A DNA stretch of 57,747 bases from UMGS973 sp045599945 (GTDB taxonomy: Bacteria; Bacillota; Clostridia; Peptostreptococcales; Anaerovoracaceae): positions 1 to 57,747 of the forward strand of contig JAZRWY010000101.1 in NCBI GenBank assembly GCA_045599945.1, given 5' to 3'. Position numbers and translations under genes: made by a program. The notes under the pieces were generated by a model, which did no database searches, had not been told where the DNA came from, and saw nothing but the letters and a program-made list of their open reading frames with translations. Below, in pieces: positions 7,013 through 14,781 of the stretch (position 1 is its first letter; every line of letters begins with the position of its first letter).

Positions 7013-8845
7013 TTATTCTGTTTCCACGATTTCCGTTTCCTCTTCCGGAATGTCTTCCGGCTCTGTGATGTCCTCTTCGCTTTCAGGCAGTTCCTGTTCC
7101 GGAACCGGTGCTGCAGTTACAGGCGCTGACTGCAGAGTATCCGGCTCTTCCGGAGGGTTAACCGGCTCTTCCGGTTCTTCCGGTTCTTCCGGTTCTTCCG
7201 GAGGTTCATAGAATCTGCTGATTCCAAGGAACCTGTCGCCCTTGCCGTCATAATAGTTTATGATCTGGCGCACGCTGGTCCATTCCTGAATGACAACGCC
7301 CTTGTCATAGTCATTTCCCTGAAGAAGATGGCTGGTAATCTGAACGCCGCCCGGGTTCATTCCGCCGGAGGAATGAATGATGGTTGCTTTTCCTTCAATA
7401 TATCCCATGAAGAAAACCACATGGCCGTCAAAGGAAATGACATCTCCCGGCTGTATGTCATCCGGATCGATGTTTCTCTTTCCATACTGATACCACTCCA
7501 TGGATCTGTGATACTTATAATCCGGAACAGAACCTGTCTTATATGCTTTTCCGCTATCCGAATACCATGTCCCCTCTTTTCCTGCTGTAGAATCTTTGGC
7601 TTCATTCAGCACCTTCTGAATGAAATGGGAGCAGTCCACGCCTCCGGTATATGTCTTTCCGTTATACAGATACGGGCATCCGACATGTTGAAGTGCTTCC
7701 TCGATAATTGGATTTTCTGCTAGCTCCGGTCTGTAGAACTTGGTGCCATGCTCCAGGCATTCTTTTACATAATAGTAGTCATCGTCCGCATCAGCGCCCG
7801 GAATGTCCTCCCACGTGAGGGTGTTTCCATCATCCTTAAAACCAACTCTCTTCCAGCTGTTCAGCTGTCTCTTTTCGTAGATGGCCTTCTTGTTGATGTA
7901 ATGGGAACAGTACTTGCAGTGGTCGCACTGGTATCCCTTGGATGTGCATGTATATGGCTGAAGAATATATCCTTCATCATATATGTGCTTCAATGTCACA
8001 TATTTGGATTTCTGCGCTCCCAGATAGTTTCCGGAAACCGCACGCACCCTGTAATAGGTCTTCTTTCCGTCACAGCTTGCCGGAATTGTTACGGAACGGG
8101 CGGTACTTGCTGTTTTCTTTACCAGCTTATATGCTGCGCTGCCGCTCTTTACATATACCTTATATCCGGTGGCGCCGCTTACTCCTTTCCAGGAAACTTT
8201 TACTGCAGAAGACTGCCTGGAAACAGTCAGTGACGAAGTTCTCGGAATACGCTTTATTTTCTTGTATCCGTATTTTCCTGTATATTTGCTTCTTGTTGCC
8301 TTGACGGCATAGGTATATGTCTTGCCGGAAGAATAGGCCGTATCCTTAAACGATACGGTACTTCCGCTCTTGATGGTTTTCTTCAGAACATACTTCCCGG
8401 AGCCTGCCTTTCTGTACACCTTATATCCGGTGGCACCTTTGATCTTGCCCCATTTTACATAAATGTATGAAGGTTCATTGGATACGGTAACTGTCGGCTT
8501 TCCCAGTTTGCTGACGGTTACCAGGCATTTATATGTCTTTCCTTTGTATTTCGCCTTAATGTATGCCTTTCCTGTTTTTTTGCAGGTGATTTTGCACTTG
8601 CTTCCGCCGGAGACCTTCGTTGTCTTTGAGACTTTTGCAACGCTCTTCTTTGAGGAAGACCATTTCACTGCCTTCTTTGTTCCCGTCGTCAGCTTCAGTG
8701 TAACCGTCTGGCCCTGAACGGCAGCATACGAAGTGCTGCTTAATACAGGCTTTGCTGCTGCATCTGCCACAACCACGCTGGTTAAAATGAAAACCAGTGC
8801 CAAAGCAGCGATCATGATTCTTCTTGTTTTCATGCTTTTTTCCAT
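7013..8845 (-). CDS. Secreted NlpC/P60 peptidase with Big and FnIII domains
   Basis: A 610-aa exported wall hydrolase candidate. Parts in order: signal peptide (~1-31, ending ADAAA); Big-type Ig domain (~32-113); two FnIII-like domains with GATGYKVY cores (~115-200 and ~202-287); a Cys cluster (Cys300, 307, 310, 313) that looks metal-binding; and an NlpC/P60 domain with nucleophile Cys405 (GVDCSHF) and His475 (DGHVVFF). NlpC/P60 enzymes cleave gamma-D-Glu-diamino acid bonds in stem peptides. The acidic Pro/Glu tail (~550-610) has EEP repeats and no LPXTG. The ATG at 8845 follows an AAGGG site. Promoter and terminator suggest a single-gene unit. Confidence 0.9.
   Translation of the reverse strand: MEKSMKTRRIMIAALALVFILTSVVVADAAAKPVLSSTSYAAVQGQTVTLKLTTGTKKAVKWSSSKKSVAKVSKTTKVSGGSKCKITCKKTGKAYIKAKYKGKTYKCLVTVSKLGKPTVTVSNEPSYIYVKWGKIKGATGYKVYRKAGSGKYVLKKTIKSGSTVSFKDTAYSSGKTYTYAVKATRSKYTGKYGYKKIKRIPRTSSLTVSRQSSAVKVSWKGVSGATGYKVYVKSGSAAYKLVKKTASTARSVTIPASCDGKKTYYRVRAVSGNYLGAQKSKYVTLKHIYDEGYILQPYTCTSKGYQCDHCKYCSHYINKKAIYEKRQLNSWKRVGFKDDGNTLTWEDIPGADADDDYYYVKECLEHGTKFYRPELAENPIIEEALQHVGCPYLYNGKTYTGGVDCSHFIQKVLNEAKDSTAGKEGTWYSDSGKAYKTGSVPDYKYHRSMEWYQYGKRNIDPDDIQPGDVISFDGHVVFFMGYIEGKATIIHSSGGMNPGGVQITSHLLQGNDYDKGVVIQEWTSVRQIINYYDGKGDRFLGISRFYEPPEEPEEPEEPEEPVNPPEEPDTLQSAPVTAAPVPEQELPESEEDITEPEDIPEEETEIVETE
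7165..7201. repeat. 9-bp tandem repeat coding for EEP units
   Basis: The unit TTCTTCCGG (plus strand) occurs three times exactly at 7175-7201, with a one-mismatch copy before it (7166-7174). On the coding strand it gives consecutive Glu-Glu-Pro triplets in the protein's tail. Copy-number change would stay in frame. Confidence 0.85.
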
Positions 8846-8878
8846 GGAACCCTTCTCCCCTTCTCTTACTATTGTTAC

Positions 8879-8908
8879 AGTTTATTCCAATTCTCATTCA
8901 AAAGTCAA
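8879..8908 (-). promoter_or_regulatory. Putative promoter of Big/FnIII/NlpC gene
   Basis: Minus-strand TTGACT (8903-8908), 18-base spacer, TAAACT (8879-8884), about 34 bases before the ATG. Confidence 0.5.
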
Positions 8909-8993
8909 GGAAATATCGCGCTTTTTACAATTCTTTTACATGAAAACTCGACTTTTTCTTTTCACATATATGGTAATTTGGATAAAAAAGGCG

Positions 8994-8999
8994 TATAAT
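8994..8999 (+). promoter_or_regulatory. -10 element upstream of the L,D-transpeptidase gene
   Basis: A perfect TATAAT lies 40 bases before the ATG. No convincing -35 is visible at the expected distance (TGGTAA, 8971-8976). Another factor may assist, or the element may be incidental. Confidence 0.4.
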
Positions 9000-9039
9000 A
9001 GTTGCGTATGCAATATATAGAGAGGATTAAGTATTTCAA

Positions 9040-10647
9040 ATGAACATGAAAAAAAGACGATACCGCATTTTTGCCATAATCACTTCTGCAATCATGCTTG
9101 CCAGCATGCTTCCTGCAGGTTCCTTTGCTGATACAGCCGAGCCGCAGGAAGCACAGGACATTCAGACCGAGCAGGAAATCCAGGAACTTCAGGAAATTCA
9201 GGAGCCGCAGGATACAGAAGAACCGCAGGAATCTGAAGACATATCTGTTACGAAAGAAATGCCTCTGTTAAATGTTCATCCTGACGGATGGGATGCTGAT
9301 CACGAATGCTATTATGTAGACGACGAAGCATTGAAAGGCCTTCAGGTCATTGACGGAGAAACCTACTATTTTGATCCGGATACAGGAATCGCTGCAACCG
9401 GATTCCAGATGGTTGACGGCAAAGGCTATGTTTTCAGAAATGATAACAAAATGGCGGTTAAAAACGGCTATGCAACAGCTTCCGGCAGACTGTACTGTCT
9501 GGATGCCAATGGATATGCCCTGACCGGATGGAGAACAAAGGGAAGCAGCAGATACTACTTCTCCAGTCAGTATTATGCACTCTCCGGTCTTCAGACAATC
9601 AGCGGCAATAAATATTATTTTGACCCGACAACAAAAGCAGCAAGAACAGGACTGATTTCCATTTCCGGCAATCTGTACTACTTCGGTTCCAACGGTGCTG
9701 CCGTTTCCGGACTTCAGTCAATCAATGGAAACAAATATTATTTTGATCCATCCTCAAAGGCTGCAAGAAAAGGACTGATCTCCGTTTCCGGCTACCTGTA
9801 TTACTTCGGTTCCAACGGTGCGGCCGTTTCCGGACTGAAATCGATCAATGGAAAAAAATACTATTTCCACCCGACATATAAATATGCCAGAAGAGGACTG
9901 ATTTCCGTTTCCGGAAACAAATATTACTTCGGCGCAGATAAAGCTGCAATCTCCGGTCTGAAGCAGGTATACGGCAAGCGATACTACTTCAGCCCTAAGA
10001 CCAGGATTGCTGTTAAGAAAAAATGGGTGAAGATTAAGAAAAAGCCATACTATTTCACTGCTGACGGTTCCATGTTCGTGGGATACAAGGTATACAAAGG
10101 AAAGAAATACCACATGGGCGGCAGCGGAAAGATTCAGCTGGCAATGGATAAGAAAGCTTATTCCAAGACAAGCAAGAGCAGATATCTGATTCTGGTTGAT
10201 CTGAAGAATTACAGAGTGGCCGTATATAACGGCTCCAGATATAACTGGAACAGAGTGAAATATTTCCAGTGTGCACCGGGAACCAAACTGATGCCGACAC
10301 CTACAGGCACATTCACCATCGGCTCTGACAACAAGGGAAAGAGCACCAATGACTACACATTCATCGGCAGAAGAACCGGGCTGAAATTCTGGTATGCAAC
10401 CAGATTCTACAAGTCCTTCCTGTTCCATTCCGTTCCTTGCTATGTTGGCGATACACCAATGCCGGTAAAGAACTTCACCATGGGAAAATCTGCATCCCAC
10501 GGATGCATCAGACTGGAAGTAGAAAATGCAAAATGGATCTACGATAACATCCATAAAGGCACAAAAGTAATCATCTACAAGAACCAGACAAAGAAGAAAT
10601 CCAAGAGCACAAAGAGTGCAAAGAAATCCAAGACGAAAAAAGGCTAA
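9040..10647 (+). CDS. YkuD L,D-transpeptidase with cell-wall-binding repeats
   Basis: A 535-aa secreted enzyme. Signal peptide (~1-30), then a Glu/Gln/Pro-rich linker with EIQE-type repeats (~32-68), then a long array of ~20-residue aromatic wall-binding repeats (~75-365; pattern GLxxxxGxxYYF) resembling choline-binding/glucan-binding repeats, then a YkuD domain (~378-515). Catalytic His487 and Cys489 lie in SASHGCIRL. YkuD enzymes form 3-3 peptidoglycan cross-links or attach proteins to peptidoglycan. The Lys-rich tail could contact anionic polymers. Ribosome-binding GAGG (9022-9025) is rather far from ATG 9040; ATG 9046 is equally possible. Confidence 0.93.
   Translation: MNMKKRRYRIFAIITSAIMLASMLPAGSFADTAEPQEAQDIQTEQEIQELQEIQEPQDTEEPQESEDISVTKEMPLLNVHPDGWDADHECYYVDDEALKGLQVIDGETYYFDPDTGIAATGFQMVDGKGYVFRNDNKMAVKNGYATASGRLYCLDANGYALTGWRTKGSSRYYFSSQYYALSGLQTISGNKYYFDPTTKAARTGLISISGNLYYFGSNGAAVSGLQSINGNKYYFDPSSKAARKGLISVSGYLYYFGSNGAAVSGLKSINGKKYYFHPTYKYARRGLISVSGNKYYFGADKAAISGLKQVYGKRYYFSPKTRIAVKKKWVKIKKKPYYFTADGSMFVGYKVYKGKKYHMGGSGKIQLAMDKKAYSKTSKSRYLILVDLKNYRVAVYNGSRYNWNRVKYFQCAPGTKLMPTPTGTFTIGSDNKGKSTNDYTFIGRRTGLKFWYATRFYKSFLFHSVPCYVGDTPMPVKNFTMGKSASHGCIRLEVENAKWIYDNIHKGTKVIIYKNQTKKKSKSTKSAKKSKTKKG
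9580..9990 (+). repeat. Tandem wall-binding repeat array in coding DNA
   Basis: About 120-bp double units encode paired ~20-residue repeats. Near-identical segments, for example the stretch coding YYFGSNGAAVSGL, recur at ~9675 and ~9797, and the YYFDP segment recurs at ~9615 and ~9735. This indicates recent unit duplication within the gene. Confidence 0.75.
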
Positions 10648-10656
10648 ATGAAGATG

Positions 10657-10692
10657 AAAAAGGAAGGCTGACAAATGTCACCCTTCCTTTTC
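10657..10692. terminator. Bidirectional terminator
   Basis: Hairpin AAAAGGAAGG / CCTTCCTTTT extended by an inner TGACA/TGTCA stem, flanked by A-runs and T-runs. It separates the converging L,D-transpeptidase and NlpC/P60 genes. Confidence 0.8.
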
Positions 10693-10706
10693 AATTGCCT
10701 ATTTCA

Positions 10707-11765
10707 TCAGGAAACTCTCTTTGCTGCCTTGAAATAGTCGTACCAGCATCCGTTCATCGGTGAGATGGTCACTCCATACTTCTTGACTGCATGAATGAAT
10801 TCATTGTTTCCAAGATAGATTCCTACATGTGTGCATTTTCCGGAATCGTTTTCATCAAAGCAGAGAATATCTCCCGGCTTCACTTTGGTATTGTCCCATT
10901 TGCCGGAGCAGACTTTCTTCACAGTTTTTCCGTCTATTTTGGTTGCGCGGTAGATTTTGCTTGCTGTTGCCGGCAGCTGGTATCCCATGGAATTGCCATA
11001 TATGTATTTTACAAGACCGGAACAGTCGAAAGCATAGCCTTTGGATGTGAGCTTTCCTGTTTTTACTTTTGAGCTGCGGGCATAATATGTATTCCCCCGG
11101 TTGTAGATTCTCATGGCTTCCTTTAAAACCGAATTCTGCAGGGAGTTTTCTCCCGAATATGAATATGCCGATTTCTTATTGGTAAACTTGGATGCTCCGG
11201 ATGCAACCCACAGATAATATGTCTTCTTCTTGTATTTTACTCTGTACTGGGTTCCTTTTTTGGTCGATTTGGTGCTCTTCACAATGGTAATCGGTGTCAT
11301 GTATGGCACGATTTTCCCTTTAGAGCCGCTCTTGGAATACTTCAGTTTCGTTTCCTGCTGGGTAATGTATGCCGTATGTGCTGTTTTTACAGTTACGGAC
11401 TTTGGAGCAGAATAGGCACTGTATACCTTCTTTCCGTTCAGCTTCTTATATGCCTGCACCTTGACATAATATTTTGACCCATTTGTCAGATTTGCAATTG
11501 TCTTGTTCAATGTTTTTCCCGTCACATATTTCTTTTTTGCATTGCTAAAGTTTTTACTCTTGGAATATGTGATTCTGTATCCGGATACATTGCTGTCCAG
11601 CGGTGCTTCAACGGTCAGTTCCCCTGCAAAATTGCTGGATATTCCTGAAATCTGCGGAGTGTTAACGGAAGCTGCGCTGGATTCTTCTGCAGATGCTGCC
11701 ATGAAGCAGCAGATGAAGATCAGCATCAGCAGCACTGTCAGTGCACTTTTTCTTATCTCTGTCAT
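10707..11765 (-). CDS. Secreted FnIII-SH3-NlpC/P60 endopeptidase
   Basis: A 352-aa exported peptidoglycan hydrolase. Signal peptide (~1-33, helix VLLMLIFICC), FnIII domain (~36-127 with GYRITYS and YYVKVQAYK), bacterial SH3-like region (~132-190) and NlpC/P60 domain (~208-350). Catalytic Cys248 (FDCSGL), His313 (CTHVGIY) and a third His325 (FIHA) are in place, so it is probably active. The start has GGAGTAAGGG before it. It begins 3 bp after the stop of the ATP-grasp gene, so the two form an operon; that link between a ligase-type enzyme and a peptide hydrolase is suggestive. Confidence 0.93.
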   Translation of the reverse strand: MTEIRKSALTVLLMLIFICCFMAASAEESSAASVNTPQISGISSNFAGELTVEAPLDSNVSGYRITYSKSKNFSNAKKKYVTGKTLNKTIANLTNGSKYYVKVQAYKKLNGKKVYSAYSAPKSVTVKTAHTAYITQQETKLKYSKSGSKGKIVPYMTPITIVKSTKSTKKGTQYRVKYKKKTYYLWVASGASKFTNKKSAYSYSGENSLQNSVLKEAMRIYNRGNTYYARSSKVKTGKLTSKGYAFDCSGLVKYIYGNSMGYQLPATASKIYRATKIDGKTVKKVCSGKWDNTKVKPGDILCFDENDSGKCTHVGIYLGNNEFIHAVKKYGVTISPMNGCWYDYFKAAKRVS

Positions 11766-11768
11766 CCC

Positions 11769-13334
11769 TTACTCCTTTCCTTCTTCGAGTCTTTTCTCAA
11801 ACTTCATTTCTTTATATATTTCATCTTTCAGTCCCCTGCGTACTGTTCCCTGCTGTGCAATGAACTGGGACATGCTGTTTCCTTCTATGATGATCCACTG
11901 ATGGTCTTTTGTATATGTCAGGTCCCAGCCAATGAAGCCCAGGCCTTCAATCTCGCGGATGGCATCTTTTGCAGTTTTCTTCGCCTCTTCCCAGTCAGGA
12001 AGCACGATTCCGCGGAAATCGTACCCATGGTCCGGATGGGTTTCAAAACGCTGACCGTTTTCAATGATGGCGTCACTGTCATAGATTCCCGTATCCGGAT
12101 CAATATGTACAAACATTCCGCCGGCGCCGCCATTGTCTACAAAAGAACCTTTCCTTCCGATTTTCATGAAGCATTGGAAGACCTTCGCCTCTCCTTCATC
12201 CATGAAGACAATGATTCGAACAGTATTGACCGAATCCGGATTCAGATTCCGGATGAATTCAGAAGGCTGGATCAGTTCCTCCAGCACCACCGGTCCGATG
12301 TCATCTGTCAGCCTGGTGTAGAGTTCTCTAAGATCCGTATCTTCTTCTATTTCCACTTTGAAAATGCCTCTTCCCAGCGAATCGAAGCCGTTCTTCTTTA
12401 CAAAAGTCTGATGTCTGCTGCAGAAGTCTTCAAATCTTCCGAAATCCTCTTCGCCCTCAACCTGAATGATTTCTCTTCCATAATACTTTTTCAGTCTCAG
12501 ATAGGATTCGTATTTATCGTTCATGAGTTCAATGGCTTCCTTTGATGAAATAAGGCGGACCAGCTTTGCTCTTTCCACGGAAGTGATATATGTCCTTTTT
12601 TCCTCAATGGATTTCCCAAGAAGTTCAAAGGAGACATATTCCGATTCGTAGAACTCCAGAAGCTCCATGGTGCAGAGCATGTCTACTGCAGCTTCTTTCT
12701 GGGCTTCTTCGGATTCCATGATCTCCGGTCTGGAGTCTTTCAGCTTCTCGCAGAAATATCTGATCTTCAGATCGGAAATATATTTCCTTGTGATATCATA
12801 ATATTCCTGAATCCGGGAATCCAGATCGGAGAGAGCAATCTCGCCCTGGTCGGCAAGCTTCAGCTTTTCTCTCGCTTCATCCCGCAGACTTCTCAGTCTG
12901 CACATGTCATCAAGAACCCTGTCCAGTTCTTCCATGTGGCTCCAGATGCCATATCTGTAATACCATTCCGTCGTCGGAATGAAATTCAGTTCATGGCTTC
13001 TGATTGTTTTCAGGTCATCTTTGACCTGCTCCCTGCTTTTCCCAATATTCTTTTCAATATCCTCATAAACGGCATTCCGTTCTTCTTCTTTTCTGTTTTC
13101 ATGAAGCACTTTTCTTGCAATCTGCGCAGGCGTCATGTCCCACATCTTCTTTTTATGGAACAGGCTGGCCTTCACACCAAAGGTCTTCTTTGCCTCGTCC
13201 ATCCGCTTCAGCACTTCTTCTCTGGAAAGACCGGATTCTTCCATGACCAGACGGACCCATTTTTCCTGGCTGCCGCCCGTTTTCTGGCCTTTTCCGCTTC
13301 CGGCGCTTTTCTTCGATTTAAATATGTTAATCAT
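11769..13334 (-). CDS. ATP-grasp protein (sugar-transfer-associated type) with helical repeats
   Basis: A 521-aa soluble protein. The N-terminus carries a copy of the locus's ~52-residue repeat (about 28-75: VMEESGLSREEV, then a GVKASLF segment) and possibly a second diverged copy (~90-135). A central helical part follows. The C-terminal ATP-grasp domain (~270-510) resembles the family often found in polysaccharide loci: VNTVRI, SFVDNGGAGGMFV, and GWDLTYT with IIEGNSMSQ as the metal/ATP site. The reaction is unknown; ATP-grasp enzymes usually ligate a carboxylate to an amine. It is a distant paralogue of the gene at 47283-48734. Start supported by GAGAGG; operon with the downstream NlpC gene. 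Confidence 0.82.
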   Translation of the reverse strand: MINIFKSKKSAGSGKGQKTGGSQEKWVRLVMEESGLSREEVLKRMDEAKKTFGVKASLFHKKKMWDMTPAQIARKVLHENRKEEERNAVYEDIEKNIGKSREQVKDDLKTIRSHELNFIPTTEWYYRYGIWSHMEELDRVLDDMCRLRSLRDEAREKLKLADQGEIALSDLDSRIQEYYDITRKYISDLKIRYFCEKLKDSRPEIMESEEAQKEAAVDMLCTMELLEFYESEYVSFELLGKSIEEKRTYITSVERAKLVRLISSKEAIELMNDKYESYLRLKKYYGREIIQVEGEEDFGRFEDFCSRHQTFVKKNGFDSLGRGIFKVEIEEDTDLRELYTRLTDDIGPVVLEELIQPSEFIRNLNPDSVNTVRIIVFMDEGEAKVFQCFMKIGRKGSFVDNGGAGGMFVHIDPDTGIYDSDAIIENGQRFETHPDHGYDFRGIVLPDWEEAKKTAKDAIREIEGLGFIGWDLTYTKDHQWIIIEGNSMSQFIAQQGTVRRGLKDEIYKEMKFEKRLEEGKE

Positions 13335-13378
13335 GCATTCCTCTCAATTACTTCTAATACATATACGTGTACATTTCG

Positions 13379-13408
13379 AGTATACCACGACTCATGTTTC
13401 TTTGTAAA
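13379..13408 (-). promoter_or_regulatory. Promoter of the ATP-grasp/NlpC operon
   Basis: Minus-strand TTTACA (13403-13408), 18-base spacer, TATACT (13379-13384), with extended TGG before the -10. Confidence 0.65.
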
Positions 13409-13449
13409 TATGTTTTGCCTTAATTTTGCCACAATTAGAATCAATTATC

Positions 13450-13479
13450 TTTACTTTACCCCTCTTTCTATGATATATT
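13450..13479 (+). promoter_or_regulatory. Promoter of the aldo/keto reductase gene
   Basis: TTTACT (13450-13455), 18-base spacer, TATATT (13474-13479), with TGA directly before the -10. It lies about 45 bases upstream of the start codon. Confidence 0.5.
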
Positions 13480-13522
13480 TAGTATGTCAATCATAGCGAA
13501 AAAACACGAAAGGAAGCGTATC

Positions 13523-14635
13523 ATGAGATATAAAGAATATAAAGGGAAGAAAGTTTCCACGCTTGGCATGGGATGCATGAGACTTCCAAAAGGAGAAGAC
13601 GGAAAACTGGATGAAGCGGAATCCATCCGTATCATCCGCCATGCAATCGATCAGGGCGTGACTTATGTAGATACAGCATTTACCTATCCGGGAAGTGAAA
13701 AAATACTGGGAAAAGCTTTACAGGACGGATACAGAGAAAAGGTTGTCCTGGCAGACAAGATGCCTGGATTTCTTGCAAAAGAACCGGGCGACATAGAATC
13801 CATGTTTAACAAGCAGATGGAAAGACTGGGAACCGATCATTTCGACTTCTATCTGGTTCACAACATCAGCAGAAAACTGTGGAAAATATCCGAAAAGTAT
13901 AATACCATGGACTTCCTGAAGAAGAAAAAAGAAGAAGGTGTCATTGACCTTCTTGGATTCTCTTACCATGACGATTATGAATTCTTTGAAGAGATGCTGG
14001 ATAAATATGAATGGGATTTTGTTCAGATTCAGCTGAACTATGTGGATACTACATTCCAGGCAGGTCTGAAAGGACTGGAGCTTGCCGCTTCCAAGGGCAT
14101 TCCTGTTGTAATCATGGAGCCGTTAAAGGGCGGCAGACTTGCATCCAAGCTTCCTCCGCAGACCGACCACTTCTGGGAAAAGATGAGCAAAGACCTGAAG
14201 CCGGTAGAATGGGCTTTCCGCTGGGTAGCGAACAGACCGGAAGTTCTTACCATTCTGAGCGGCATGAGTTCCTACGAGCAGCTGGATGAAAATCTTCGTA
14301 TCTTTGATGAACTCGAACCCGGCTGCATTACAGAAGAAGATGAAAAAATCCTGTATGAAGTAGCAGACACCTTCCGGAATCTTGTGGAATTCGACTGCAC
14401 ATCCTGCAGATACTGCCTGCCATGCGAAAAGAAAATAGATATTCCAACGGTCATTAAATACATTAACGAACTGACCATCTATGACAAGGCACCCGGCATC
14501 TATCTGGAATATGGCTGGATGAATCCAAGATTCGCATCCACCTGCATCGACTGCAAGAAGTGCGAAGAGAAATGTCCGCAGCACCTTCCGATTTCAGATA
14601 TCATGAAGAGAGCTGCCGAGGAATTTGGTAAATAG
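13523..14635 (+). CDS. Aldo/keto reductase with C-terminal 4Fe-4S cluster domain
   Basis: A 370-aa cytosolic oxidoreductase. The N-terminal TIM barrel has GMGCMRLP, the catalytic Asp/Tyr region VDTAFTYPGSE, a Lys in LADKMPG and a His in FYLVHNI, matching the AKR tetrad. The C-terminus (~290-370) carries CTSCRYCLPC and CIDCKKCEEKCP, typical of iron-sulfur AKRs common in anaerobes. The substrate is unknown. ATG 13523 is chosen for AAAGGAAG about 8 bases upstream; the frame opens earlier at 13484 without such a site. Monocistronic, with its own promoter and a terminator. Confidence 0.93.
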   Translation: MRYKEYKGKKVSTLGMGCMRLPKGEDGKLDEAESIRIIRHAIDQGVTYVDTAFTYPGSEKILGKALQDGYREKVVLADKMPGFLAKEPGDIESMFNKQMERLGTDHFDFYLVHNISRKLWKISEKYNTMDFLKKKKEEGVIDLLGFSYHDDYEFFEEMLDKYEWDFVQIQLNYVDTTFQAGLKGLELAASKGIPVVIMEPLKGGRLASKLPPQTDHFWEKMSKDLKPVEWAFRWVANRPEVLTILSGMSSYEQLDENLRIFDELEPGCITEEDEKILYEVADTFRNLVEFDCTSCRYCLPCEKKIDIPTVIKYINELTIYDKAPGIYLEYGWMNPRFASTCIDCKKCEEKCPQHLPISDIMKRAAEEFGK

Positions 14636-14646
14636 CAGATCATAAC

Positions 14647-14681
14647 AATAGGATCCAGATATGGGCTCCTATTTCCTTTCC
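14647..14681 (+). terminator. Terminator after aldo/keto reductase gene
   Basis: Stem AATAGGA (14647-14653) / TCCTATT (14667-14673) with extra inner pairing, followed by TTCCTTTCC. Modest T-run. Confidence 0.55.
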
Positions 14682-14738
14682 TTCATCGCTCTGATCTCCT
14701 CCAGAGATATCCCTGTCATGCTTCAGATTGAATCGTAT

Positions 14739-14768
14739 TAAAACAGGACACCCTTTCCGGGTGTCCTG
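14739..14768 (-). terminator. Terminator after the LRR surface protein gene
   Basis: Perfect 10-bp stem CAGGACACCC/GGGTGTCCTG (14744-14753, 14759-14768), followed on the minus strand by TTTTAA. Confidence 0.85.
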
Positions 14769-14781
14769 CAGCATTCATGCT

